Origin: Bryobacterales bacterium
GTDB lineage: Bacteria; Acidobacteriota; Terriglobia; Bryobacterales; Bryobacteraceae
Direction of reading: 5' to 3'
DNA length: 64,000 nucleotides
Assembly: GCA_016789905.1 (NCBI GenBank)
Contig: JAEUQC010000017.1
Coordinates: 1-64,000 of the forward strand
Shown here: one piece after another, positions 41,651 to 51,099 of the stretch
Layout of the letters: the number at the start of each line of letters is the position of its first letter
Position numbering within the stretch: the stretch's first letter is position 1
The notes under the pieces: generated by a model
What the model was told of the DNA's origin: nothing
What the model saw: only the letters and a program-made list of their open reading frames with translations
Databases searched by the model: none
Program-made: the position numbers and the translations under genes

Positions 41651-44600
41651 ATGGGTAGACTGCTTGCCGGGTTTTTATTGACTTGTGCGATCCTGGCGGC
41701 GCAGGAGTTTCGCGCCACAATCAGTGGCCGAGTGCTGGACGCGCAGGGTGCGGCCGTTTTGGGGGCCAAAGTTACCGCGACGCAGATTGGGACGGAGGCG
41801 AAGTTCGAGACCGTTTCGACGGCCGAGGGACTTTACACAATTCCGTTTCTCGCACCGGGAAACTATCGCATGACCGCTGAAATGACCGGCTTTAAACGGT
41901 ATGTGCGGGAGAGTGTGCCGGCGGGCGCGAATCAGCGTCTGGGCATCGATATCCAAATGGAACTGGGCGCGGTTTCCGAGACGATCAACGTGACGAGCGA
42001 GGCGCCGATGTTGCAATCGACGACGGCGTCGATTGGGCAACTAATCAGTTCGGCCCAGATTGAGAATATGCCGGTGTCGGGGCGGACCCCCCTGGCGTTG
42101 GCGCAATTGGCGTTTGGCGTTGTGCCGAACACGGACCCCCGGTTCACCCGGCCCTTTGACAACGCGGGGCCCTCAGGGTTTTCGATGGGCGGCGCGCCGG
42201 CGCAAGTGAACGAACTGCTGGTGGACGGCGCGGCCAACAACACGGGCAACCTTCGCGTAGCGTACAACCCGCCGATGGATGCGGTGACGGAAGTGAAGGC
42301 GGAAGCGTTCCAGGCGGACGCGGCCTACGGCCATTCGGGCGGAGGGACGGTGAACATCATTACTCGCAGCGGCACGAACGAATTCCACGGGACGCTGTAC
42401 GAGTTCAACCAGAACTCGGCGTTCAACGCCACACCGTTTTTCACCAACAAGGCAGGCGCGAAAAAACCGGTGAGCCGATTCAATCAGTATGGCGGTTCGT
42501 TTTCCGGTCCGGTGTGGATTCCCAAAGTGCTGAATGGCCGCAACCGCGTGTTCTTTATGTTCGCCTACGAGGGGGTGAAGGACGCGCTGCCGGCGCCCTC
42601 GACTTCCACGATGCCCACGGAAGCGCAGCGATCGGGGGACTTTTCGTCGTTGTTGCGGGTGGGTTCCATCTATCAGCTCTATGATCCATTGACGGGCGTG
42701 GCGCAGGGCGGACGCGTGGCGCGGCAACCGTTTCCAGGTAACGTGCTGCCGGCGAACCGGCTGTCGCCCATCGCCAAAAACTACTTGCAGTACTACGCGC
42801 AGCCCAACCAGCCGGGGCAATCCAACGGGCAGGCCAATTTCCTATCGAACTCCGATGGCGAGCGGAACCGGTTCACGAATACAATTGGCCGGCTGGACGT
42901 GAATCTTTCGGACCGGCACAAGTTCTTTTTCGGCGCCCGGAACAACCTGCGCGTGGGAAGCGGCGGGAATGGTTTTGGCAAAACGGTATTCGACAATCCG
43001 ACATCGGGGAACTATCTGCAGCGCCTGAACTGGGGGCTTACGTTCGACGACGTTTATACGATTTCGCCTACGTTCCTAATGAATAGCCGCGTGAACTGGA
43101 CGCGGTTCGTGGAACCTTTGACTAACTTCTCCCTTGGCTACGACTCTACGTCGCTGGGGCTGCCGGCGTACCTGACGGCCAACGCGCCGCGGAAAGTGTT
43201 GCCCCGGATTTCTTTTTCCGCCTACACGGCGCTGGGCGATACGGGCGGCACGGAATTGCCGTTCGACACGTTTCAAATTTTTGAAACCTTCACGAAGATT
43301 CAGGGCAAGCACACGCTGAAGTTTGGCGCCGATTTACGGCAATACCGCGAATCGCAACTGAGTTCCGGGTACACCAATGGCACCTTCGTTTTCGGGAACA
43401 ACTGGACGAATGGCCCGCTGGACAATTCACCGACGGCCCCGATTGGCCAGGATCTGGCGGCGTTTTTGTTGGGACTGCCCACTGGCGGGCAGTACGACCT
43501 GAACGCATGGCGGCAGAACAAGAATCATTACTACTCCGTGTTTCTGCAGGACGATTTCCGGATTCGCGCTAACCTGACGTTGAACCTGGGGCTGCGACTG
43601 GAAGGGGAGACGCCGACGACGGAACGATACAACCGGACAATCAACGGTTTCGACGAGGCGACTGCGAGCCCGTTCGCGGCGCGCGCGATTGCGGCGTATG
43701 CAGCCAACCCGATTGCGGAAATTCCGGCTGGGCAGTTCAAGGTGAACGGCGGGCCAACGTTCCCGACTTCCAGCAGCAAAGGCATCTATTCAACGCCGAA
43801 GATGAACTTTTCGCCACGGCTGGGTTTTGCGTGGACGCCGGGAATGATATCGAAGACCGTAGTTCGTGGCGGCGTGGGCATCTTCTACTTCCCGTATGGT
43901 GTGATTGGAAACCAGGCGCCGGGATTCAGCCAGACAACGCCGCTTGTTCCGAGCAACGATGGGTTTCTGACCGCGGCGGCGACGTTAGCCAATCCGTTCC
44001 CGAACGGGATTCAGACGCCCAGCGGCTCGTCGCTTGGCCTGGCGACTTTCGCGGGCAAGAACGTCACGTTCTACAATCCCAATCCGAGCTATCCGTATTC
44101 GGCGCGGTGGACGATGTCCGTTCAGCGGGAACTATTCCCGAACGTCCTGCTGGAGATTGGCTATATCGGCAACAAGACCGTGAAAATGCCAGTGGACCAG
44201 AATCTGAATGGCACCCCGGTACAGTACCTTTCCAACTCGCCGGTGCGGGACCAGGCAACGATTGACCGGCTGTCGGCGAATGTTCCGAACCCGTTTGCCG
44301 GGCTGCTGCCGGGCACGGGGATCAACGGCGGTGTGGTGCCGCGCAGCCAGTTGCTGGCGGCGTTTCCCCACTTTGCAGGCGCCAATGGCGTGCAGGCGCT
44401 GGCGCTGAACGCCGGGTCGTCCCACTTCCATGCCCTCGACGCGCGAATCGAAAAGCGCTTCTCGCACGGGTTTCTGATGCTGGTGAACGCGCAGTTTTCC
44501 AAGTTGCTGGAGCGGCGCAGCCGGCTGAACGATTTGGACCCGTTTCTGGAGAAGCGCACGGCGGCTGAGGACCGTCCGTACCGGGTGGTTTGGAGCGGCA

Positions 44601-45091
44601 CGTACGATCTTCCATTTGGCACGGGCAAGGCGATGCTGAAGGGCGCCAACCGGGTGACGAACTACATTGCCGGCGGGTGGAATGTCAACCTGATTACGAC
44701 CTTTACCACGGGTACGGCGCTGGGCTGGGGCAACGTTATCTATTTGGGCGGGCCGTTGAACCTGAATCCGCACGCGGTGGATGGGGCGTTCGATACGGCG
44801 CAGTTCAATCGCATTCCGGCGCAGCAGTTGGCGTCGAACCGGAGGACGTTTCCGACGCGATTCGCCGACCTGCGGCAGGACTCAGTGAAACAGGTGGACT
44901 TCTCGATCATCAAGGCGCTGCCGATTACGGAGAAGATCAAGATGACCTACCGGTGCGAGTTCTTCAACAGCACCAACCGGCCCATCTTCAATGCGCCGGA
45001 CTTGGGGCCGACCTCATCGACGTTCGGCAGAATCCTTGGGCAGGCCAATACGCCAAGGCGAATCCAGATGGCACTGCGGCTGGTGTTCTGA
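41651..45091 (+). CDS. Oar-like TonB-dependent outer-membrane protein
   Basis: 1,146 residues from the start chosen at the signal peptide (MGRLLAGFLLTCAILAAQ), with AGGGGC just upstream. A carboxypeptidase-regulatory-like domain comes first (ATISGRVLDAQGAAVLGAKV, GLYTIPFLAPGNYRMTAEMTGFKR), then a plug domain (LLVDGAANNTGN, GHSGGGTVNIITRSGTNEFHGTLYEFNQNSAFNA), then a long beta-barrel ending in RRIQMALRLVF with the terminal Phe of outer-membrane proteins. This group is greatly expanded in Acidobacteria. The ligand, possibly a glycan or peptide, is unknown. The intergenic 41483-41650 must hold its promoter; no clear boxes were seen. Confidence 0.88.
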   Translation: MGRLLAGFLLTCAILAAQEFRATISGRVLDAQGAAVLGAKVTATQIGTEAKFETVSTAEGLYTIPFLAPGNYRMTAEMTGFKRYVRESVPAGANQRLGIDIQMELGAVSETINVTSEAPMLQSTTASIGQLISSAQIENMPVSGRTPLALAQLAFGVVPNTDPRFTRPFDNAGPSGFSMGGAPAQVNELLVDGAANNTGNLRVAYNPPMDAVTEVKAEAFQADAAYGHSGGGTVNIITRSGTNEFHGTLYEFNQNSAFNATPFFTNKAGAKKPVSRFNQYGGSFSGPVWIPKVLNGRNRVFFMFAYEGVKDALPAPSTSTMPTEAQRSGDFSSLLRVGSIYQLYDPLTGVAQGGRVARQPFPGNVLPANRLSPIAKNYLQYYAQPNQPGQSNGQANFLSNSDGERNRFTNTIGRLDVNLSDRHKFFFGARNNLRVGSGGNGFGKTVFDNPTSGNYLQRLNWGLTFDDVYTISPTFLMNSRVNWTRFVEPLTNFSLGYDSTSLGLPAYLTANAPRKVLPRISFSAYTALGDTGGTELPFDTFQIFETFTKIQGKHTLKFGADLRQYRESQLSSGYTNGTFVFGNNWTNGPLDNSPTAPIGQDLAAFLLGLPTGGQYDLNAWRQNKNHYYSVFLQDDFRIRANLTLNLGLRLEGETPTTERYNRTINGFDEATASPFAARAIAAYAANPIAEIPAGQFKVNGGPTFPTSSSKGIYSTPKMNFSPRLGFAWTPGMISKTVVRGGVGIFYFPYGVIGNQAPGFSQTTPLVPSNDGFLTAAATLANPFPNGIQTPSGSSLGLATFAGKNVTFYNPNPSYPYSARWTMSVQRELFPNVLLEIGYIGNKTVKMPVDQNLNGTPVQYLSNSPVRDQATIDRLSANVPNPFAGLLPGTGINGGVVPRSQLLAAFPHFAGANGVQALALNAGSSHFHALDARIEKRFSHGFLMLVNAQFSKLLERRSRLNDLDPFLEKRTAAEDRPYRVVWSGTYDLPFGTGKAMLKGANRVTNYIAGGWNVNLITTFTTGTALGWGNVIYLGGPLNLNPHAVDGAFDTAQFNRIPAQQLASNRRTFPTRFADLRQDSVKQVDFSIIKALPITEKIKMTYRCEFFNSTNRPIFNAPDLGPTSSTFGRILGQANTPRRIQMALRLVF

Positions 45092-45127
45092 TCCGGGTGT
45101 TGGTTTCCGAGTAGTATCGTTGTTACT

Positions 45128-46213
45128 ATGAGACTCCTTCGAGCGATCGTGCTCACTGCCGTACTCAGTTCGATTCTCGCGGTCGCGCAGACCCCGATTT
45201 CCAAAGTGAAGGGGAAAGCGCTGGAGATTCCGGCGGGCGCGCCGGTAGCGTTGCGCACGGTGGATAACAGGAATGTAAAAGGCACGCTGGAGGGGATGAC
45301 GGCCGAGGGCGTGTCGATCCGCACGGTGCAGGATGGGAGTGCGCGGACGGAAACGATTTCGTTTGACCAGGTTCGCAGTTTGAAGCAGAAAGGAAAGCCG
45401 AAGAAGGGCGCGGCCGGGGGAAGCGCGAAGGCGCTGGATGTCTCGGTTGCGGGAATGCCGGAGGGCACTCCGGTGACGGTGACGCTGGCGGATAAGACCA
45501 AAGTAACGGGACGATTCGCGGGGCAGACGCCGGAGGGCATGGCGTTGCAAGTGCCGGGCCAGGGGGGCGAAGGGATGACAACGCGGACCTTTAAGGCGGG
45601 CGAAATAGCTGGGGTGAAGCAATCGACCGGGAAGCTGCCTGGCATGCCGGCGCTGCAATCGCCGGTGATGGTGAAGAAGGCGCTGAGCGGGATTCCGGTT
45701 GGCTCGCCGGTGAAGTTGAATATGCCGGGCGGGGCGTTGCTGTCCGGCAAGTTGATGGGAATGACCGCGGATGGGTTTTCGTTGCAGACACTGGAGAGCG
45801 GATCCCTGGTGACCAAGCAGTTGCGCTTTGATCAAGTGGGGAGTGTGAAGCCGCCGAGCTATGGGATTCGCGGCTTGATACCGGGCCTGAAGCCGCCGGG
45901 ATTGCAGACGCCGCAGATGCTGAAGACGAAGGCGTTGGCGATGCCGGCGGGGTCGCCGCTGACGGTAACGATGCCGGACGGGGCGAAGGTGTCGGGCAAG
46001 CTGATGGGGACGACGAACGAGGGCTTGCAACTGCAGAACATGCAGAACGGAACGCTGGTGAACCAGACGCTGAGCTACGACCAGATTGGGAGCATCAAGC
46101 CGGGCGCGCCGAAGACAGTATCGATGCGGGCGAAGACGTTAACGCGGACGGCGATCACGATGGCGGTGACGGCGGCGGTGGCCGGGTTCATTTCCGGCAA
46201 GATTGCGAAGTAA
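45128..46213 (+). CDS. Exported protein with four SH3/LSm-like repeats
   Basis: 361 residues, family not recognised. A signal peptide (MRLLRAIVLTAVLSSILAVAQ) is followed by four repeats at about 30-86, 101-164, 183-241 and 267-324, each with the pattern AL-x-(I/M)P-x-G-(T/S/A)-P-V-x-(V/L), a short turn with Asp or Gly, V-x-G-x-(L/F)-x-G-x-T-x-(E/D)-G-(hydrophobic), and closing with (F/Y)-D-Q-(V/I)-x-S-(V/I/L)-K. That looks like a small beta-barrel such as SH3b or LSm. Residues 342-358 form a hydrophobic C-terminal helix, perhaps a membrane anchor. It lies 36 bases after the Oar-like gene, so the two may work together at the envelope. Confidence 0.7.
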   Translation: MRLLRAIVLTAVLSSILAVAQTPISKVKGKALEIPAGAPVALRTVDNRNVKGTLEGMTAEGVSIRTVQDGSARTETISFDQVRSLKQKGKPKKGAAGGSAKALDVSVAGMPEGTPVTVTLADKTKVTGRFAGQTPEGMALQVPGQGGEGMTTRTFKAGEIAGVKQSTGKLPGMPALQSPVMVKKALSGIPVGSPVKLNMPGGALLSGKLMGMTADGFSLQTLESGSLVTKQLRFDQVGSVKPPSYGIRGLIPGLKPPGLQTPQMLKTKALAMPAGSPLTVTMPDGAKVSGKLMGTTNEGLQLQNMQNGTLVNQTLSYDQIGSIKPGAPKTVSMRAKTLTRTAITMAVTAAVAGFISGKIAK

Positions 46214-46215
46214 TT

Positions 46216-48147
46216 CTATTTCGTTTGGGGGAGCCAAACAGTGAAGGGCGCGTCGCCGCGGTTGTTGAAGGTGTAGTAGGGAACGAGTGTGAGGGGCAGC
46301 GGTTTTATGGGCTGCGCCGGCTGGCCGTAGGTATACAACGCCGCGCCGGTGGCGGGTGCGGGCAGGGAGAGGCCGCGCGATTCGAGGACGGTGATTTCGC
46401 CTTCGAATTTATCTTTGCGGGTGACGGGATTCAGCGGCGCTCCGGGGTTGAGAAAAATGTCGAAGACGGAGGCGCCATTGACATCGGGCTGCTCAAGGCA
46501 ATAGAGAAAGGGCCCGCGTTGTATGCTGACCTTGCCGTAGGTTTCGGGAACGCGCGGGTTGGCGGCGACGCGGTGCGGAGTCATATCGAACGACATGGTG
46601 ACAACGTCGCCGGGTTTCCAGGTTCGTTTTAGGGCGAGATAAGTGTTCGGGGCGACCTTGCCGGGATAGGGCACACCGTTAATGGAGACCTTGGTTTGCA
46701 GGGACCATTCGGGGATGCGGAGGTGAAGCGTCATACTGGTGGCGGAGGCGGGCGTGAGCGTGTATTGTACGTCGCCTCTCCAGGGCATGCCGGTTTTCAT
46801 TTCGGCCTTGATGGCGGCGCCGGAGGGGAGGCGCCAATCGAGCCGGTGGCTGTCGTAGAAGTGGAGCCAGAGGCCGTTGTCTTTTGAAGTGGAATAGAAA
46901 TAGCCGCCGAGCGACATGAAGGTTCGCTGCAGGTTCGGCGGGCAGCAAAGCGTGTTGTACCAGGGGTTGCGAATCTTTTCGCCGGCCGAGGCGAGCGGGT
47001 TTCGATAGCAGTACATGTTGCCGGAAAGGGACATGCCGGAGTTGATGCCGTTGTAGAGGGCGCGCTCCATGACGGCGGTGTAGCGGGCGTTGCCGGAACC
47101 GGCGAGCAGGCGCTGCTGGAAGATCCAGTTGGCGATGGCGGCGCAGGATTCGGTATAGGCCTGGCGATTGGGGAGTTCATAGGCGTCGCCAAAGGTTTCG
47201 CCGGCGGCGCGGGAGCCGACGCCTCCGGTGACGAACATTTTGGAGGAGACGAGATCGCGCCAGAGTGTGTCGAGGGTTTTCTTGTAAGCGGCGTCGCCGG
47301 TTTCGAGCCAGTAATCGGCGGCGCCGGTGGCGGCATAAAGAGCGCGGACGGCGTGACCTTCGAACTTGTCGCGCGAGGTGAAGGGGATGCCGCTGAACAT
47401 GTAGGAGGCGCGCTGGGGCGTGATTTTGAGGCGGTCCTTTTCGACGCCGCTGAAGAGATAGGCGGCGAAGTCGAGGTACTTTTTTTCACCGGTAATGCGA
47501 TAGAGTTCGGCGAGGGCGAGTTCGAGTTCGGGGTGGCCGGTAAGAAGGGGCTGTTTGCCGGGGCCGCCGATGGTGAGGAGATAGTCCACGAATTTGGCGC
47601 CGGCGTCGAGGAGGCGGCGGTCGCCGTTGTAGCGGTACACGGCGTAGCCGGCCTGCAGCCAGTGGCCAAGGCAGTAGAGCTCGTGGTTGGTTTCCTGGAG
47701 TTGGAAGCGCTGCTTTTCACGGTCGCCGATGTGCCAGGTGTTGAGGTAGCCGGAGGGTTCCTGGACGGAGAGGACGAGTTCGATGAGTTCGTTGAGGCGG
47801 GATTCCAGTTGCGGGTGCGGGCCGGTGTGGAGGGCCCAGGCGGCGGCCTCCATCCACTTGTACACGTCGGAATCGGTGTAGAGCGGGCCCCTGCGGGGGA
47901 GGTCTTTGTTTTTGAGACGGCGGAAATTGTCGATGTAGCCGTTCTGTTCGAGAAGGGCGAGGAGCGAAGGGAGGCTGGATTCCGCAGTGACTTTCTGGCG
48001 GCTTTGCCAGAAGCCGGGAGTGAATGTGACGGCGCGGACGGGGACGGGTTTCAGTAGCGCGTGAGGAGAGCTTTCGAGGTGGATGACGGCTTGGTCCTTC
48101 CAATCGGCGGCGAAGGCGACGGTGAAGAGGGCGAACCAGAGTTTCAT
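46216..48147 (-). CDS. Exported GH127 beta-L-arabinofuranosidase-like protein (DUF1680)
   Basis: 643 residues with a short signal peptide (MKLWFALFTVAFA). The alpha/alpha-barrel of GH127 is recognisable: FTPGFWQSRQKV, YKWMEAAAWAL, GHWLQAGYAVYRY, and the metal/catalytic residues YTESCAAIANWIF (Glu and Cys) and NTLCCPPNLQRTF (Cys pair that includes the nucleophile in characterised members). A beta-sandwich C-terminus follows. Such enzymes release L-arabinofuranose from plant glycans or glycoproteins. Other DUF1680 specificities are possible. The frame is open 163 codons upstream into locus B and is cut at the signal peptide. Confidence 0.88.
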   Translation of the reverse strand: MKLWFALFTVAFAADWKDQAVIHLESSPHALLKPVPVRAVTFTPGFWQSRQKVTAESSLPSLLALLEQNGYIDNFRRLKNKDLPRRGPLYTDSDVYKWMEAAAWALHTGPHPQLESRLNELIELVLSVQEPSGYLNTWHIGDREKQRFQLQETNHELYCLGHWLQAGYAVYRYNGDRRLLDAGAKFVDYLLTIGGPGKQPLLTGHPELELALAELYRITGEKKYLDFAAYLFSGVEKDRLKITPQRASYMFSGIPFTSRDKFEGHAVRALYAATGAADYWLETGDAAYKKTLDTLWRDLVSSKMFVTGGVGSRAAGETFGDAYELPNRQAYTESCAAIANWIFQQRLLAGSGNARYTAVMERALYNGINSGMSLSGNMYCYRNPLASAGEKIRNPWYNTLCCPPNLQRTFMSLGGYFYSTSKDNGLWLHFYDSHRLDWRLPSGAAIKAEMKTGMPWRGDVQYTLTPASATSMTLHLRIPEWSLQTKVSINGVPYPGKVAPNTYLALKRTWKPGDVVTMSFDMTPHRVAANPRVPETYGKVSIQRGPFLYCLEQPDVNGASVFDIFLNPGAPLNPVTRKDKFEGEITVLESRGLSLPAPATGAALYTYGQPAQPIKPLPLTLVPYYTFNNRGDAPFTVWLPQTK

Positions 48148-48190
48148 GGCGCCCCCATTATTTCCGATGCGTGGAAGGGGGTCAACGGGC

Positions 48191-49275
48191 TTAGGAGTTG
48201 TAGTAATGAATGGACATTGAGCAGACTTCGCCGCAGTCGTTGGGGAAACGGTGACAGGCGATTTGGGGTGCGCCGCGGGCGGCGGAAAGAAGGACGCGGG
48301 CGACGGCGGAACCGGCGATGGCGGAATCGGTGAAGCCGGCGCCGGCATGTTCAGCGGCGATGGCGGCGACAGCGGCGATGCGCCCGTGACGGCGGGACTC
48401 ATCGCCGAGTGTTTGCGCGCCTGGGGCCGCGCCCTGCGGGTTGACAGGGATGGCGGGGGCCATGGAAGCGGCGGCGGCGAGCGCGGCGCGAACGTCGGCG
48501 CGGACCGCGGACATACGTTTGGCGGCGGATTTGGCGACGAGGGGCGGCTTCTTGGCGGTGCGCATTTTGTGGAAGCCGCGGGAGGCGGATTTGGCGTAGC
48601 CGATGGCGCCGAGGGTGGCGTGCTGGATGGCCTCACTGGCGGCGTCGGCGACCTCGGCGACGGTGGGAGCGTGGAGAGCGGCGATGTTGGCGGCGGCGTT
48701 GGCGACGGGTGTGTGGAGGGCGTTTGCGGTGATGGCGAGCCTGGCGGCGGCGAGCGTGGCGCCGGAGCCGGCCTCGTTATAGGCGCCGACGACGGCGTTG
48801 CGGCAGGAGGATTTCAGGTCGTGCGCGCCGAGGGCAACGGCGTTGATGGCGCCTTGGACGATGCGGGGCATGATAGCGGCGGCGGCACGAAGGACGGCTT
48901 CGGAGGCGGACTGCGCAAGATTGGCCACAGCGGGGAGGGCGGCGTAGGTATTGGCCGCGCGGGAGTGGGTGAGGGCGGCGTCGAGAAATCCGTCGGGCCC
49001 GTCGAGCCTATTGGCGATGGTTTCTAGAGGGTAGGGGGAGGCGATGGCGTAAAGGAGGGCGGGGTTGCCGGGGTCGACCGAGATCGCGTGGAATTCAGCG
49101 ATATCGGTGGCGACGGAGGCCCAGTTCAGGCCATTGTCAACGCTGCGGAACAGTTCCCCATTTTCCGCGCCATAGAGGACGCCGGCATTGTTTGGATCGG
49201 CGGCGAGCGCGGTGAACCGATGCCCGTTGGAGACGGGGGCCCAGGTGGCGCCATCGTCTGGGCTGTAGCCCAGGA
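48191..49275 (-). pseudogene. 3' fragment of the IS-interrupted beta-propeller gene (locus B)
   Basis: The minus-strand frame is open from the IS edge (49275) to the TAA at 48191 and continues the protein of 51100-52671. The first part is two BNR/Ycf48-like repeats (LGYSPDDGATWAPVSNGHRF, LYGAENGELFRSVDNGLNWA). Then comes a long Ala-rich helical region (about 250 residues, with NLAQSASEAVLRAAAAIMPR) and a short Cys-containing tail (FPNDCGEVCSMSIHYYNS). A GTG at 48928 could start translation, but nothing suggests independent expression. With the IS and one 20-bp copy removed, the two parts join in frame as TTC-CTG at the point of insertion. Confidence 0.82.
49256..49275. repeat. Left copy of 20-bp target duplication
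   Basis: GTCTGGGCTGTAGCCCAGGA directly precedes the left terminal repeat of the insertion sequence. It is identical to 51154-51173. Its core CTGGGCT-GT-AGCCCAG is a palindrome with 7-bp arms. Confidence 0.9.
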
Positions 49276-49294
49276 CTGGAGTTTCTACATAAAT

Positions 49295-50674
49295 TCAAGC
49301 GGCGGCGGCGCGAGTCATCGCTGGCGCGGAGATTTCGAAACCAAAAGGTTGTAGCAATTGGGGTTGTTCGGCCATTTCGATTCGTAGCAGGGCAATGAGA
49401 TCGAGACAGGACGGCCGCCGGGCGCGTCGTCTCCACTTGGGAAGTTTCGCGTAGGCGGCTCCGCGGCCAGCGCCAAATGCGCGAATGGAAGCGAGGAGCA
49501 ACGCGCTGTAAGCGGCAACCGCGAGGACAGGCTGTTTGGGCACCGAAGTAACGTTCCAAAGCTGTGCTTGGCCGACGCCGAGGGTGTCCTTTTCATCGCG
49601 GTGATTGACCTCGATCTGCCAGCGGTCGAAGTAGATTTGCAATAACTGTTTGGCGGAACAGCCAAGGTCGGTGGTGAGCAAGTACGCCTGCTGGCGATAG
49701 TACAGCTTCTTGCTTTTGCTCTTGCGATAGGGAGTCGGGGCGATAACGATGAGGCGAAGCGGACGCTGTTTGGCCCCGCCTTGCCAATACACACCGGCTA
49801 CCTCTTTGTAGCGGACTTTGCGCCGTTTACCGCCGTAGAAGATCTTGGTTGTTTTCCATTCGCGGGTCTGATCGAGCCGCACTTGGTCGGGAGTGAACTT
49901 CTCGGTGTCGTAAAACCGTCGCGATCCGGCCGGCGCGCGAAAACACAGCTTGGCGTCTTTGCGGGCGCGAACCAGGAGCACGGACCGTTCCGGAATTTCT
50001 GCAAAGCAGGTTCGATTGCAAAAGCTGCCGTCGCCGGTTAACGCCAAGATCTTCTTCGCGCCGCCAGCCTGGTCCATTTCCGCCCGCAGTTGCCTGCCCA
50101 TCTCGACGAAGCTGCGCGACATGTTTTGTTTCTTCACCGCTTCCTGATACTGTTTCATCTCCTCGTCGCCGGCTTTCTTGCCGGGACGTTTGACGCGCGA
50201 GACTTCCTGAAAGCGAATCGGTAAGGCGCGAGCGCCCACCGGCGCGTTGCGATGCAACGGCACCAACAGCGAAGCCTGCAGAAAGCGCAGACCCAGCACA
50301 AGATTGACGTGGAACGGCGGCGACATCGGGTCGCGTTGATAGAAGGCTTGTTGAATCGAGCGCCCGGTCTTGCGCAGCTTGGTGTCGTCGAGGGCCACGC
50401 CAATCAGACGTTGCGGACAATAGTCCAAAGCGCTTTTGAGGATGGGCTGGAACAGTTGCTGCGGCTCCCACTTACAGCGGGAATGAAGGAAGTACTCCGC
50501 GCTCCAGCTGCGGTCCTGGCCGCCGTTTGTCCAAATGATGCGTGTGAGGCAACGCCGCCCCAGGCAGGCCAGCGATCCCAGAGCTTGGCGTACACCCCGG
50601 ACGAAGGTCCGCCGCTGTGGAAACACCGAATCCCAATCGGCGGTAATAGCGACAAACTCGGCGAGCAGGCTCAT
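49295..50674 (-). CDS. DDE transposase (IS4/IS701-like)
   Basis: 459 residues. The probable catalytic triad: first Asp in LIGVALDDTKLRKTG, second in ILALTGDGSFCNRT, and Glu in YFDRWQIEVNHRDEKDTLG, which is a YREK-type motif (Tyr-2-Arg-3-Glu-6-Lys spacing). It ends 19 bases from the left end of the element. It cuts and joins the element ends. It looks intact. The gene starts 8 bases after the stop of the companion winged-helix gene. Confidence 0.9.
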   Translation of the reverse strand: MSLLAEFVAITADWDSVFPQRRTFVRGVRQALGSLACLGRRCLTRIIWTNGGQDRSWSAEYFLHSRCKWEPQQLFQPILKSALDYCPQRLIGVALDDTKLRKTGRSIQQAFYQRDPMSPPFHVNLVLGLRFLQASLLVPLHRNAPVGARALPIRFQEVSRVKRPGKKAGDEEMKQYQEAVKKQNMSRSFVEMGRQLRAEMDQAGGAKKILALTGDGSFCNRTCFAEIPERSVLLVRARKDAKLCFRAPAGSRRFYDTEKFTPDQVRLDQTREWKTTKIFYGGKRRKVRYKEVAGVYWQGGAKQRPLRLIVIAPTPYRKSKSKKLYYRQQAYLLTTDLGCSAKQLLQIYFDRWQIEVNHRDEKDTLGVGQAQLWNVTSVPKQPVLAVAAYSALLLASIRAFGAGRGAAYAKLPKWRRRARRPSCLDLIALLRIEMAEQPQLLQPFGFEISAPAMTRAAAA

Positions 50675-50682
50675 GAGGCCTC

Positions 50683-51006
50683 CTACTTCAAAGAGAAAGT
50701 GTTCTTTTCCGGACGCAGAAAGCGGTCGCCGCGAGCCACCTTCTTGGTGAGGGAGGAGACTAGACTTTCGCGGTCGACGGCGACGCCGAACTGAGCTTGT
50801 ATCCGTTCCAAGATCAGAGAGACGTGCAACGGCGAGCGCGCCCTCTTGAGTATGTCGAACGCCATGTCAACCTGCGACAGACCTTTGCGGGAACGGGGCG
50901 TGGCCGACGTCGGCTCGCCGTGGCGGAGACGGCGGACAGCGCGGAGCTGTGCCTCCAGCGAGGATTCAAATACACCGAGGATCAGATCCTTGGTTTCGTC
51001 GTTCAT
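50683..51006 (-). CDS. HARE-HTH-like accessory protein of the insertion sequence
   Basis: 107 residues from the ATG at 51006, which has GGGAG at a good distance. The N-terminal half is a helical linker with a basic stretch. Residues about 45-107 (VDMAFDILKRARSPLHVSLI, then SLTKKVARGDRFLRPEKNTFSL) resemble the HARE-HTH winged helix of RNA polymerase delta and ASXL proteins. It is the first of two genes in the element and may regulate transposase expression or help in target or end recognition; both are inference. Confidence 0.65.
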   Translation of the reverse strand: MNDETKDLILGVFESSLEAQLRAVRRLRHGEPTSATPRSRKGLSQVDMAFDILKRARSPLHVSLILERIQAQFGVAVDRESLVSSLTKKVARGDRFLRPEKNTFSLK

Positions 51007-51099
51007 GGCGGACTCCCGAGCATACAGGCTCGGAGCCAGAATGACATACATGCGTCGGTCTGTCAATATGTAAGTGATTCGACAGACTCGCTACAGGGG

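Noticed and set aside
48191..48928. Independent 245-residue Ala-rich gene
   Set aside because: The same frame is open without a break to the insertion-sequence edge and continues the upstream propeller repeats, so it is the 3' part of the interrupted gene.
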